A stretch of DNA of 64,000 nucleotides from Alphaproteobacteria bacterium (GTDB taxonomy: Bacteria > Pseudomonadota > Alphaproteobacteria > Caulobacterales > Maricaulaceae). This document shows positions 49,208-59,050 of this stretch, piece by piece. Position numbers and translations under genes: made by a program. Within the stretch, counting starts at the first letter, position 1; every line of letters begins with the position of its first letter. Location: contig WGNG01000004.1 of NCBI GenBank assembly GCA_016124675.1, positions 62,001-126,000 of the forward strand. Reading direction: 5' to 3'. The notes under the pieces are model-generated. The model did no database searches. It was not told the origin of the DNA and saw only the letters and a list, made by a program, of their open reading frames with translations.

Positions 49208-50599
49208 ATGGCCGATTTCGACTATGACCTGTTCACGATTGGCGCCGGGTCTGGCGGGGTGCGCGCGTCGCGCCTCGCCAGCCTGTCCGGCGCGAAGACG
49301 GCGGTGGCCGAGGAATACCGGCCGGGCGGCACCTGCGTGATCCGCGGCTGCGTGCCCAAGAAATTCATGGTCTACGCCTCCAGTTTCGCCAAGACCTTCC
49401 GCCAGGCGCAAGGCTATGGCTGGAGCCTGGGCGAGGCGCAGTTCGACTGGCCGGCGTTTCGCGACGCCATGCTGGGCGAGGTGGACCGATTGTCGGGCAT
49501 CTACGCCAAGAACCTGGCCAATGCCGGGGTAGAGCTGATCGAGGACCGCGCCGAGCTGGCCGGTCCCCACGAAATCCGCCTGGTCAAATCCGGGCGCACT
49601 GTCACGGCGCGCAATATCCTGATCGCCACGGGCGGCGTACCGAACCGGCCCGAGGGCCTGGCTGGCGCCGAGCACGCGATCACCTCCAACGAACTGTTCC
49701 ATCTCGACACACTGCCCGAGCACCTGGTCATCGCCGGGGGCGGGTATATCGCGTGCGAGTTTGCGCAGGTCTTCGCCGGGCTGGGCGTGAAGACGTGCCT
49801 CATCTATCGCGGCGACACGGTGCTGCGCGGGTTCGATGACGATGTGCGCGCCTTCGTCCACGAGCAGCTGAAGGAAAGCGGCGTGCGGGTGATCACCCAT
49901 GCGGTGTTCACATCGATCGAGCCGTCGGCGCGCGAGGGCTTTTACACCGTGCGCCTCGACACCGGCGATGTGCTGGAGTCCGATGCGGTGGTGCTGGCCA
50001 CCGGGCGCGATCCCTACACTGCCGGGCTGGGCCTGGAGGCTGCCGGGGTGGAGGTGCTGGAGAGCGGCGCCATCAAGGTGGATGCCTATTCGCGCACCAG
50101 CGTGGACCACATCTACGCCGTGGGCGACGTGACCAACCGGGTCAATCTCACGCCTGTGGCGATCCGCGAGGCGATGGCGTTTGTCGAGACAGTGTTCCGC
50201 GGCCGCCCCACCGCCTATGACCATGGCGACATCGCGTCGGCCGTGTTCACCCAGCCGCCCGTGGGCAGCGTGGGCCTGAGCGAAGCCGATGCGCGCCGCC
50301 AGCATGGCAAGATCGACATCTACAAGAGCAAGTTCCGGCCGATGAAGGGGATGCTGACCGCCAAGCCCGACTGGATGCTGATGAAGCTGGTGGTGCGCGC
50401 CGAGGACCAGGTGGTGGTGGGCGTGCATATCGTCGGCGATGACGCGCCGGAAATCATCCAGGCGGTGGGCATTGCGGTCAAAGCCAAGCTCACCAAGGCG
50501 CAGTTCGACGCGGCCTGCGCCGTGCATCCCACCGTCGCCGAGGAGCTGGTGACGATGCGCGAGAAATGGGTGGACCCGACCTTGAGCGCGGCGGAGTAA
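49208..50599 (+). CDS. gor: Glutathione-disulfide reductase
   Basis: IGAGSGGVRASRLAS, GGTCVIRGCVPKKFMVY. Confidence 0.93.
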   Translation: MADFDYDLFTIGAGSGGVRASRLASLSGAKTAVAEEYRPGGTCVIRGCVPKKFMVYASSFAKTFRQAQGYGWSLGEAQFDWPAFRDAMLGEVDRLSGIYAKNLANAGVELIEDRAELAGPHEIRLVKSGRTVTARNILIATGGVPNRPEGLAGAEHAITSNELFHLDTLPEHLVIAGGGYIACEFAQVFAGLGVKTCLIYRGDTVLRGFDDDVRAFVHEQLKESGVRVITHAVFTSIEPSAREGFYTVRLDTGDVLESDAVVLATGRDPYTAGLGLEAAGVEVLESGAIKVDAYSRTSVDHIYAVGDVTNRVNLTPVAIREAMAFVETVFRGRPTAYDHGDIASAVFTQPPVGSVGLSEADARRQHGKIDIYKSKFRPMKGMLTAKPDWMLMKLVVRAEDQVVVGVHIVGDDAPEIIQAVGIAVKAKLTKAQFDAACAVHPTVAEELVTMREKWVDPTLSAAE

Positions 50600-50628
50600 T
50601 CCGCCGCGCCTGAGGGGCGCCGGGCGTT

Positions 50629-51111
50629 CTAGTCGTGCTCGTGCTCGCCCATCTGCGACTGCATGTAGCGTTCCTCGCCGATCCTCTCGATCAGCCCGAG
50701 CTGGGTTTCGAGGAAGTCGATATGCTCCTCCTCCGATCTCAGGATGGAGTCAAACAGCTGGCGCGAGACGTGATCGCCCGAGACATGGCAATAGGCGACC
50801 GCTTCCTTGTAGACCGGATGGGCGCGGCGCTCGGCTTCAAGATCGCACTCGAGGATCTCCTTCACGGTCTCGCCGATCAGCACCTTGCCCAGATCCTGGA
50901 CATTGGGCAGGCCCTCAAGGAACAGAATCCGCTCGATCAGCGCGTCGGCGTGCTTCATCTCGTCGATGGATTCTTTATACTCGATTTTGGCGAGGCGATG
51001 GAAACCCCAGTCCTTCAGCATGCGCGCATGCAGGAAATACTGGTTGACCGTGGTCAGCTCCAGCTTCAGCGCCTTGTTGAGGTGCTCGATGACTTTGGGA
51101 TCGCCCTTCAT
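50629..51111 (-). CDS. bfr: Bacterioferritin
   Basis: [54 protein letters not shown]. Confidence 0.95.
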   Translation of the reverse strand: MKGDPKVIEHLNKALKLELTTVNQYFLHARMLKDWGFHRLAKIEYKESIDEMKHADALIERILFLEGLPNVQDLGKVLIGETVKEILECDLEAERRAHPVYKEAVAYCHVSGDHVSRQLFDSILRSEEEHIDFLETQLGLIERIGEERYMQSQMGEHEHD

Positions 51112-51317
51112 GGAATCGGCTCCGGTGCAGGAAACAGGTTGGACGCAATGTAGCATCAAACCCTTCCGCGCCAAGTGATTGAAAAATATTTATTAAGTCA
51201 CTGAGAAGCATTCGCGCGCCTTCACTGCGATGCGTTTGCAGAGCGCCGTTGCGGTGCGGACGCGGCGCCGCAGGGTCTCGACGCGGGCGTCATCAGCTTG
51301 TATCAAGCGCGTCCCTT

Positions 51318-51391
51318 GCGGGTGTAGTTCAATGGTAGAACGTCAGCCTTCCAAGCTGAATATGTCGGTTCGATCCCGTCCACCCGCTCCA
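51318..51391 (+). tRNA. tRNA-Gly (TCC anticodon)
   Basis: GCGGGTG-TA-GTTC-aatggta-GAAC-G-TCAGC-ctTCCaa-GCTGA-atat-GTCGG-TTCGATC-CCGTC-CACCCGC-T-CCA. Confidence 0.93.
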
Positions 51392-51471
51392 GATTTTCCG
51401 CCTCATCCCTGACACCTGCCCACAGCCCAAACCCCCTGCATCGCCGGGCGCTGCGCGCTATACCGGCAGGC

Positions 51472-53070
51472 ATGGAGCGCTTCGCCCGCCTGCTCGACAC
51501 GCTGGCCTTCACCCCGCAGCGGACCGCCAAGCTTCGCGCGCTGGAGGTGTATTTCGGGCAGACGCCAGACCCGGAGCGGGGCCTGGCGCTGGCGGCGCTC
51601 ACAGGCGCGCTGGCGTTTCGCGGCGCCAAGGCGGGGGTGATCCGGGCGCTGGCGGCGCAGCGCACCGACCCGGTCCTGTTCGCCCTGTCCTATGACTATG
51701 TCGGAGACCTCGCCGAAACCGTGGCGCTGATCTGGACCGTGCGGCCCGGCGCCAACCGGGCGCCCGATCTGGCCGAGGTGATCGACACCCTGCAAACCAT
51801 TACCCGGGCGCAGGCGCCGGCGCAGATCGAGGCCTGGCTGGATGCGCTGGACGCCACCGGGCGCTGGGCGCTCTTGAAACTGGTGACAGGCGGGCTGCGC
51901 GTGGGCGTCTCCGCGCGCCTGGCGAAAACCGCGCTGGCGCAATATGGCGCCATGCCGGTCAATGAGATCGAGGAAATCTGGCACGGGCTGGAACCGCCCT
52001 ATGAAAGCCTGTTCGCCTGGCTGGACGGCAAGGCGCCCCGCCCCGAGAGCGCCGCGAAAGCCCCCTTCCGCCCGGTCATGCTGTCCCATCCGGTGGAGCC
52101 GCGCGATCTGGGGGCGCTGGCGCCGCAGGACGTGCAGGCGGAATGGAAGTGGGACGGCATACGCGTGCAGGCGGTGAGCGAGGGCGGGGTGCGCCGGCTC
52201 TACACCCGCACGGGCGACGATATCTCCCACACGTTTCCCGATGTGCTGGCGGCGCTTGATTTTGACGGCGCGATCGATGGCGAGCTGCTGGTGCGCGGGA
52301 GCGATGGCGGGCCGGCGCCTTTCAGTGCTCTGCAGCAGCGCCTGAACCGCAAGACCGTGTCAAAGGCTCAGATGGCGCGCCACCCGGCCTTTGTCCGCGC
52401 CTATGATCTTCTGGTGGAGGGTGAGGCGGATTTGCGCGCGCTGCCGTTTGCACAGCGCCGGGTGCGGCTGGAGGCATTGGTGGCGGGCCTAGGCTCGGAC
52501 CGGATCGATCTGTCGGCGCCCATTGCTTTTGACAGCTGGGACGCGCTGGACACGCTGCGCGCGAGCCCGCCCCACGCCCATGCCGAGGGCGTGATGATCA
52601 AGCGCCTGGCCGGTCCCTACCTGCCCGGACGTCCCCGCGGGGAATGGTTCAAGTGGAAGCGCGATCCGTTCCTGGTGGACGCCGTGCTGATGTACGCCCA
52701 GCGCGGCCACGGCAAGCGGTCGAGTTATTATTCCGACTTCACCTTCGGCGTCTGGCGCGCGGGCGGGGACGGTGAGGTGCTGACCCCCGTGGGCAAGGCG
52801 TATTTCGGCTTCACCGACGCGGAACTCAAACAGCTCGACGCGTTTGTGAAGGCGCATACCGTGGAGCGCTTCGGGCCCGTGCGGGCGGTGCAGGCGGGGC
52901 GGGAGTTCGGCCTGGTGCTGGAGGTCGCGTTCGAGGGGCTCAACCGCTCGCCGCGCCACAAATCCGGGATCGCCATGCGCTTTCCGCGCATCCACCGCAT
53001 CCGCTGGGACAAGCCCGCGGCGGAGGCCGACCGGCTGGAGACGCTGGAGGCGATGCTGGGGGATGGGTGA
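51472..53070 (+). CDS. ATP-dependent DNA ligase
   Basis: Adenylation motif EWKWDGIRVQ; DGELLVRG; EGVMIKRLAGPYLPGRPRGEWFKWKRDPF. Confidence 0.92.
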   Translation: MERFARLLDTLAFTPQRTAKLRALEVYFGQTPDPERGLALAALTGALAFRGAKAGVIRALAAQRTDPVLFALSYDYVGDLAETVALIWTVRPGANRAPDLAEVIDTLQTITRAQAPAQIEAWLDALDATGRWALLKLVTGGLRVGVSARLAKTALAQYGAMPVNEIEEIWHGLEPPYESLFAWLDGKAPRPESAAKAPFRPVMLSHPVEPRDLGALAPQDVQAEWKWDGIRVQAVSEGGVRRLYTRTGDDISHTFPDVLAALDFDGAIDGELLVRGSDGGPAPFSALQQRLNRKTVSKAQMARHPAFVRAYDLLVEGEADLRALPFAQRRVRLEALVAGLGSDRIDLSAPIAFDSWDALDTLRASPPHAHAEGVMIKRLAGPYLPGRPRGEWFKWKRDPFLVDAVLMYAQRGHGKRSSYYSDFTFGVWRAGGDGEVLTPVGKAYFGFTDAELKQLDAFVKAHTVERFGPVRAVQAGREFGLVLEVAFEGLNRSPRHKSGIAMRFPRIHRIRWDKPAAEADRLETLEAMLGDG

Positions 53071-53214
53071 GGGGGCATCTCCAGATTCTGCTTTCCCGGA
53101 ATTTGCGCAGCGCTTATCCGGCTCTTACGCCCGGGGATCCATCAGCCTGCGTCCCGCAGCCAATATCGCACAATCGCAATACACAGGGATCCTGACGCGC
53201 CCGCGTTCCTGGGA

Positions 53215-53232
53215 CCCCGGCTTGCGCCGGGG
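53215..53232. repeat. Dispersed palindrome CCCCGGCTTGCGCCGGGG (family B half-unit)
   Basis: Same core as 15312-15371 and 62529-62546. Confidence 0.7.
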
Positions 53233-53254
53233 AAGCGCGGGGATGGGTGGACGC

Positions 53255-53350
53255 TTTCCCTCCCCTTTATCGCGAGAGTCCGGCGCGCAGCGCCGGGGGT
53301 GGGGTGAGGCGCCGCCCGATGCAGGCGCCCTTCCAAAAAAGGGGAGGGGA
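53255..53350. repeat. Dispersed palindromic repeat, family A, divergent copy
   Basis: TTTCCCTCCCCTTTATCG...GGGGTGGGGTGAGGCGCCGCCCGATGCA...GGGGAGGGGA; reverse orientation relative to 38611 and 62591. Confidence 0.7.
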
Positions 53351-53399
53351 CGAGGCCGCCTTGTCTGCCCGTGGCGCGCGCGGTGAGAACCAAAGAGAA

Positions 53400-53430
53400 A
53401 GCCCCGGCGCGTCACCGCGCCGGGGCTCTT
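53400..53430 (-). terminator. Rho-independent terminator of the fadJ-like operon
   Basis: Minus strand GAGCCCCGGCGCGGTGACGCGCCGGGGCTTTCTCTTT. Confidence 0.8.
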
Positions 53431-53455
53431 CAGTCACAGAATCAAACCCTGAGCC

Positions 53456-55654
53456 CTAAGCCGCCTGCCTGGGAGCAAACTGGCCGTAGAACGTCTCGCC
53501 CCTGGCCGCCATGTCGCGCAGCAGGTTCGGGACCTCGAACGGCTTTCCGTATTTGGCTTTCAGCTCATCGGCGCGCTTGACGAAGGCCGCCGCGCCCACC
53601 GTGTCGATGAAGGACAGGACGCCGCCGGTATAGGGCGCAAAGCCCCAGCCCAGGATGGAGCCGACATCGGCTTCGCGCGGGTCGGCGACGATGCCTTCTT
53701 CCATGGTGCGGGCCGCCTCGATGGCTTGCGCGTAGAGGATGCGGTCCCTGATCTCGTCCACAGTCGGCTGCTGGCCGTCGCCGAGAACAGCGCCGTTAGG
53801 GGCGAACTGGCCGAGCTCGTCCCACAGACGCTTGGACTTGCCCTCATAGACGTAGAAGCCCTTGGCGTTCTTGCGGCCATAGCGGCCGAGCTCGTACATT
53901 TTTTCGATGACGCGCGCGTTGGGCGTGTCCTCGAATTTGTCGCCCAGATCCTTCTTGGTCTGCTGGAGCACCTTGTAGCCCAGATCAATGGCCACCTCGT
54001 CCTGCAACGAGAGCGGGCCGACCGGCATGCCGGCCATGCGCGCGCCATTCTCGATCAGGGCGGGCTTCACGCCCTCGGTGAGCATGTACATGCCCTGCTC
54101 GATGAAGCGCATGACGCAGCGATTGGCGTAGAAGCCGCGCGTGTCCGACACCACGATCGGGGTCTTCTTGATCTTGGAGACGAAATCGATGGCGCGCGAC
54201 ACCGCCGCATCGCCGGTCTTCTCGCCCACGATCAGTTCCACCAGCATCATCTTGTCGACCGGCGAGAAGAAGTGGATGCCGATGAAGTTTTCCGGCCGCG
54301 ATGAGGCTTGCGCCAGCGAGGTGATCGGAATGGTGGAGGTGTTGGACCCGAAAATGGCGTCCTTGGGCAGGTGCTCTTCAGCCGCCCTGGTGATCTGGTG
54401 CTTCAGCTCGGAGTTTTCGAACACCGCTTCCACCACCAGGTCCACGTCCTTAAGGTGCGTGTAATCGGTGGTCGCGGTGACCCGATCGCCCATGGCTTTC
54501 GCCTTGGCTTCGGACAGCTTGCCGCGCTGCACGCCCTTGGCGAAATGGTCGAGCACGTGCTGCTTGCCCTTGTCGGCGCCCTCCTGGTCGCGGTCGATCA
54601 GCACCACGTCGATGCCGGCCTGGGCCGACACAAGGGCCACGCCCGCACCCATGAAGCCCGCGCCGATGACGGCGATCTTGCGGATGTCGGATTTCGACTG
54701 GCCCGCCGGGCGGCGGCCGCCCTTTTCCAGCGCCTGCTTGGAGAGGAAGAGCGAGCGGATCATGTTGCGGCTTTCAGGCCGCATCAGGAGCTTGGTGAAA
54801 TACCGGCTCTCGATGCGCAGCGCCGCGTCCATGGGCAGCTGGAGCCCTTCATAGACGCACGACAGGATATAGCGCTGGGCCGGGTAATTGCCGTAGGTCT
54901 CTTTGAGGAGCATGGGGCTCGCCGCGCCGAACACCTGCATGCCCTGGGGGTGGTAGGGTCCGCCGCCGGGGATTTTGAACTTGTCCTGGTCCCAGGGCTG
55001 TTTGGAGCCCAGCGGATTGGCCTTCACCAGCGCCTTTGCCTTTTCGACGATCTCGGCCACCGGGGCGATCTCGTCGACCACGCCTTGTGCCCTGGCGGTC
55101 TCAGCGTCGAATTGCTGGCCCTGCAGCATGACGGGCGCGGCGTTCATGACGCCGATGAGGCGCGGCAGGCGCTGGGTGCCGCCGCCGCCGGGCAGCACGC
55201 CCACCAGGCTTTCAGGCAGGCCCAGCTTGGCGCCGGTATCGCTGGCCATCACGCGGTAATGGCAGGCCAGCGTCACCTCGAACCCGCCGCCAAGGGCCAG
55301 GCCGTTGATCGCCGCGGCGATCGGCTTGCCGCAGGTCTCCAGCGCCCGCAGCGAGGCGTTGAGCCGGTAGGCGATGTCGAACAGTTTCTGCTTGGCCTCG
55401 TCCTCGGACAGGCCTTTGAGATCGGCCATGCCCGCGCCCAGCTCGGTCAGATCGGCGCCCGCACAGAATGCGGACTTGCCTGACGTGATGACCGCGCCCT
55501 TGATGGCGTCCTCGCCCTGGATGCGCGCGATAATCTGGCCCATCTCGGCCATCACGCTGGCGGACAAGACGTTCATGGACACGTTGGGTGAGTCAAAGGT
55601 GATCAGGGCGATCCCGTCGCCGTCGACCTCGAATTTGAAATGTGTGTAGCTCAT
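53456..55654 (-). CDS. fadJ: Fatty acid oxidation multifunctional protein (enoyl-CoA hydratase / 3-hydroxyacyl-CoA dehydrogenase)
   Basis: ALGGGFEVTLACHYRV; GAGFMGAGVALVSAQAGIDVVLIDRD; NFIGIHFFSPVDKMMLVELI. Confidence 0.92.
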   Translation of the reverse strand: MSYTHFKFEVDGDGIALITFDSPNVSMNVLSASVMAEMGQIIARIQGEDAIKGAVITSGKSAFCAGADLTELGAGMADLKGLSEDEAKQKLFDIAYRLNASLRALETCGKPIAAAINGLALGGGFEVTLACHYRVMASDTGAKLGLPESLVGVLPGGGGTQRLPRLIGVMNAAPVMLQGQQFDAETARAQGVVDEIAPVAEIVEKAKALVKANPLGSKQPWDQDKFKIPGGGPYHPQGMQVFGAASPMLLKETYGNYPAQRYILSCVYEGLQLPMDAALRIESRYFTKLLMRPESRNMIRSLFLSKQALEKGGRRPAGQSKSDIRKIAVIGAGFMGAGVALVSAQAGIDVVLIDRDQEGADKGKQHVLDHFAKGVQRGKLSEAKAKAMGDRVTATTDYTHLKDVDLVVEAVFENSELKHQITRAAEEHLPKDAIFGSNTSTIPITSLAQASSRPENFIGIHFFSPVDKMMLVELIVGEKTGDAAVSRAIDFVSKIKKTPIVVSDTRGFYANRCVMRFIEQGMYMLTEGVKPALIENGARMAGMPVGPLSLQDEVAIDLGYKVLQQTKKDLGDKFEDTPNARVIEKMYELGRYGRKNAKGFYVYEGKSKRLWDELGQFAPNGAVLGDGQQPTVDEIRDRILYAQAIEAARTMEEGIVADPREADVGSILGWGFAPYTGGVLSFIDTVGAAAFVKRADELKAKYGKPFEVPNLLRDMAARGETFYGQFAPRQAA

Positions 55655-55914
55655 TGGGAGTTCTCCTCCTTTGATGCGTCCGTGCCGGGCGCATCCGGTG
55701 AATTCTGTTTCGATTTGGTCCGGGAGGCGCCGAAGGCCGGGGCCAGCGCAACACCGAAGGCGACGCCAAAGGCGAGACCGAGCGCGATGTCGTCGAACGC
55801 CACGCCGATCGCGACGCCGATCGCCATGCCGGCGCCGATACCGATCGGCAAGCCTGCCACAAAGGCAGTCTGACCTGTCTTGGCTTCTTCGCGCTTGCCC
55901 CCGCCTTCGGCCAT
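55651..55914 (-). CDS. Small glycine-zipper-like membrane protein between fadA and fadJ
   Basis: AGLPIGIGAGMAIGVAIGVAFDDIALGLAFGVAFGVALAPAFGA; ATGA overlap with fadJ. Confidence 0.7.
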   Translation of the reverse strand: MAEGGGKREEAKTGQTAFVAGLPIGIGAGMAIGVAIGVAFDDIALGLAFGVAFGVALAPAFGASRTKSKQNSPDAPGTDASKEENSQ

Positions 55915-55918
55915 CGGC

Positions 55919-57127
55919 CTAAACCCGCTCGATGATCGTTGCGGTGCCCATGCCGCCGCCGACGCAGAGCGTGGCCAGCGCCGTGCCCTTGCCGGTGCGC
56001 TCCAGCTCGTCGAGCAGCGTGCCCAGGATCATGGCCCCGGTGGCGCCCAGCGGATGGCCCAGCGCGATGGCGCCGCCATTGACGTTGACCTTGTCGTGGG
56101 GGACGCCGAGATCTTCCATGAAGCGCAGCACCACCGCGGCGAAGGCTTCATTCATCTCGTAAAGATCAATGTCCTTCTCGCTCATGCCGGCTTTCTTCAG
56201 CGCCTTGCGCGCCGAGGGGGCCGGGCCGGTGAGCATGATGGTCGGCTCCGACCCGATGGAGGCCATGGAGCGGATGCGCGCGCGGGGCTTCAGGCCCAGC
56301 CGCTCGCCCATTTCCCTGGTGCCCACCAGGATGGCTGCGGCGCCGTCCACGATCCCGGACGAGTTACCGGCATGGTGGACGAAATTGATCGTCTCAAGGT
56401 CCGGGTATCGCTGGATCGCCACCTTGTCGAGGCCGACAAAGGCCGCCAGGTCGGCAAAGGCGGGCTTCAGGCTCGCCAGCGACTGCATGTCGGTGCCCGG
56501 GCGCATGTATTCGTCATGGTCAAGCTGGGTCAGGCCCAGCTGGTTCTTCACCGGCACCACGCCCTTGCTGAAGCGGCCCTCTTTCCAGGCCCGCTCGGCG
56601 CGCTTCTGGCTCTCCACGGCATAGGCGTCCACATCATCGCGGCTATAGCCGTATTTCGACGCGATCAGATCGGCCGAAATGCCCTGGGGCACGAAGTAAT
56701 GGTCGAACGCCATTTCCGGGTCGACCACCATGGCGCCGCCATCGGAGCCCATGGGCACGCGGCTCATGGCCTCCACCCCGCCGCCAATGGCCATGTCCGC
56801 CTCGCCGGACATGACTTTCGCGGCGGCCAGGTTCACCGCTTCCAGCCCCGAGGCGCAGAACCGGTTGACCTGAAAGCCCGAAACGGACTCCGCATAGCCT
56901 GCATTCAGGGCCGCCGCGCGCGCGATATTGGCGCCCTGCTCGCCCACCGGCGACACGCAGCCCATCACCACATCATCAATGACGCTGGTGTCGAGATGAT
57001 TGCGGTCCCGGATCGCTTCCAGCTGCTGGGTCGCCAGCTGCAGCGCCGTGATCTCGTGCAGCGATCCGTTCTTCTTGCCCCTGCCGCGCGGCGTGCGGCA
57101 GGCGTCATAGATGTAAGCGTCGGTCAT
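55919..57127 (-). CDS. fadA: Acetyl-CoA C-acyltransferase (thiolase)
   Basis: [50 protein letters not shown]. Confidence 0.92.
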   Translation of the reverse strand: MTDAYIYDACRTPRGRGKKNGSLHEITALQLATQQLEAIRDRNHLDTSVIDDVVMGCVSPVGEQGANIARAAALNAGYAESVSGFQVNRFCASGLEAVNLAAAKVMSGEADMAIGGGVEAMSRVPMGSDGGAMVVDPEMAFDHYFVPQGISADLIASKYGYSRDDVDAYAVESQKRAERAWKEGRFSKGVVPVKNQLGLTQLDHDEYMRPGTDMQSLASLKPAFADLAAFVGLDKVAIQRYPDLETINFVHHAGNSSGIVDGAAAILVGTREMGERLGLKPRARIRSMASIGSEPTIMLTGPAPSARKALKKAGMSEKDIDLYEMNEAFAAVVLRFMEDLGVPHDKVNVNGGAIALGHPLGATGAMILGTLLDELERTGKGTALATLCVGGGMGTATIIERV

Positions 57128-57570
57128 AAACTCAGTCTCCCGTTGGAATCAAAGGATCCGGCGTCAGTTTTCCTCCCCCGCTTGCGGGGGAGGTGTCCCG
57201 GAGCATGCTCCGGGACGGAGGGGGGAAGCGCGGCAATGATCGTTTCCAGAACCCCGTCCAGATTGTCGTAAACGTCATTGTTCCAGACGCGCAGTTCGTG
57301 AAAGCCGCGCGCACGGATGAAAGCGGTGCGTCGTTGATCGCGGGCCAGTTCGGCTGACCGCCAGTGCGTTTCACCATCGATTTCAATTGTGAGCCTGGCG
57401 GGCAAGCAAGCGAAATCCACCACATAGGGACCGATCGGGTGCTGGCGCCGGAAGCGCACGCCGTTGAGGCGGCCCGACTTCAGCCGCGACCACAAAATGG
57501 TCTCTGCATTGGTCAGGCGCTGGCGCAGATGGCGCGCAAACGGCCGCGACCTCGCCTCTCCTTCACGCAT
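57124..57570 (-). CDS. DUF559 (endonuclease-like) protein
   Basis: [56 protein letters not shown]; overlaps the fadA start. Confidence 0.88.
   Translation of the reverse strand: MREGEARSRPFARHLRQRLTNAETILWSRLKSGRLNGVRFRRQHPIGPYVVDFACLPARLTIEIDGETHWRSAELARDQRRTAFIRARGFHELRVWNNDVYDNLDGVLETIIAALPPSVPEHAPGHLPRKRGRKTDAGSFDSNGRLSL
57171..57228. repeat. REP-like palindromic repeat (family C) inside the 3' end of the DUF559 gene
   Basis: TCCTCCCCCGCTTGCGGGGGAGGTGTCCCGGAGCATGCTCCGGGACGGAGGGGGGAA. Confidence 0.8.
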
Positions 57571-57592
57571 GGCAGCCTCCGTTCATACGGCG

Positions 57593-57830
57593 CATCCCCC
57601 CTCCGTCTGGCGCTACGCGCCAGCCACCTCCCCCGCAAGCGGTGGAGGAAAGAAGATCGCCTTCGCCGCCAGACCCTTTCCTCCCCCGTTTACGGGGGAG
57701 GTGTCCCGGGCGCAGCCCGAGGCCGAGGGGGGGAAGCGGCGGAACGATCATCCTGAAACCTCGCAGAAGCGTCATCCCCCCTCCGTCCGCTTCGCGGACA
57801 CCGCCCCCGCAAGCGGGGGAGGACGAGGTG
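57593..57830. repeat. Array of three family C palindromic units in alternating orientation (57593-57650 -, 57678-57735 +, 57773-57830 -)
   Basis: Shared cores CCCCCTCCGTC..CACCTCCCCCGCAAGCGGTGGAGG; CCTCCCCCGTTTACGGGGGAGGTGTCCCGGGCG; CCCCCCTCCGTCCGCTTCGCGGACACCGCCCCCGCAAGCGGGGGAGG. Confidence 0.8.
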
Positions 57831-57852
57831 CGAATGTTCTTATCCACCACGA

Positions 57853-59019
57853 TCACAGCGTCCTTGCGATCAGCACTTTCATGATCTCGTTGGTGCCGCC
57901 ATAGATGCGCTGGACGCGCGCGTCGCGCCACATGCGGGCGATCGGATATTCATTCATGAAGCCGTAGCCGCCATGGAGCTGGACGCATTCGTCCACCAGC
58001 TCGCACTGGATGTCGGTGACCCAGTATTTGGCCATGGAGGCCGTGGCTGCATCCAGCTTGCCGTCGATCAGAAGCTGCGAGCAGTGCTGGCAGAACACCT
58101 CGGCGATGGTGGCTTTGGTCTTGAGCTCGGCGAGCTTGAACTGGGTGTTCTGGAAATCGATGACCGCCTTGCCGAAGGCCTTGCGCTCCTTGACGTAATT
58201 GATCGTCTCGGCCAGCGCCCGCTTCATCATGCCCACGCCCTGCACCGCGATCTGCAGGCGCTCCTGGGGCAATTGCTCCATCAGCTGGACAAAGCCGCGC
58301 CCCTCGTCCTGACCCAGCAGGGCTTCGGCGGGCACCCACATGTCCTCGAAGAACAATTCCGCGGTGTCCTGGGCTTTCAGGCCCACCTTGTCGAGATTGC
58401 GGCCGCGCCGGAAGCCGTCCAGCCCGTCGGTTTCGATGAGGAAGAGCGAGGTGCCTTTCGCCCCGGCCCTGGGGTCGGTCTTGGCCACCAGAACGATGAG
58501 ATTGGCCGTGCCGCCATTGGTGATGAAGGTCTTGGAGCCATTGATGCGATAGCCATTGCCATCGCGCACGGCCGTGGTCTTCACGCCCTGCAGGTCCGAG
58601 CCTGCGCCGGGCTCGGTCATGGCGATGGCGCCGACATACTCGCCGGTCAGCATTTTGGGCAGGATGCGCTGCTTCTGCTCTTCCGAGCCGTAATGCCAGA
58701 CATAGGGAGCCACGATGGAGTTATGCAAAGACGCGCCCCAGCCGTCCACGCCCAGCTCCGCCACCGCCATGTGGAAGGCGTAGTCATGGCGCCAGTCCCC
58801 GCCCGCACCGCCGTATTCCTCAGGGCAGGCCGGGCACAGCAGGCCCGCTTCGCCCGCCTTGGTCCAGACATCGCGGTCGACCTGGCCCTCTTTCTCCCAG
58901 CGGTCGCCGTGGGGCAGGCATTCCCTGGTCAGGAAGCCGCGCACGGCGTGGTCGAACATGTTCACATCCTCCTGGTCGAGCCAGGCAGGCTTGGGCGTGT
59001 TGAGGATCTGGGCGGTCAT
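57853..59019 (-). CDS. Acyl-CoA dehydrogenase
   Basis: AIAMTEPGAGSDLQGVKTTA, FITNGG, QLHGGYGFMNEYPIARMWRDARVQRIYGGTNEIMK. Confidence 0.95.
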   Translation of the reverse strand: MTAQILNTPKPAWLDQEDVNMFDHAVRGFLTRECLPHGDRWEKEGQVDRDVWTKAGEAGLLCPACPEEYGGAGGDWRHDYAFHMAVAELGVDGWGASLHNSIVAPYVWHYGSEEQKQRILPKMLTGEYVGAIAMTEPGAGSDLQGVKTTAVRDGNGYRINGSKTFITNGGTANLIVLVAKTDPRAGAKGTSLFLIETDGLDGFRRGRNLDKVGLKAQDTAELFFEDMWVPAEALLGQDEGRGFVQLMEQLPQERLQIAVQGVGMMKRALAETINYVKERKAFGKAVIDFQNTQFKLAELKTKATIAEVFCQHCSQLLIDGKLDAATASMAKYWVTDIQCELVDECVQLHGGYGFMNEYPIARMWRDARVQRIYGGTNEIMKVLIARTL

Positions 59020-59050
59020 GGTCGTGTCTCCAGTCTGCCGGGAAGCCGGG

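Noticed and set aside
57580-57835. CRISPR-like array
   Set aside because: The units are palindromic, alternate in orientation and lack uniform spacers; they fit REP/BIME-type repeats, and no cas genes are present in the window.
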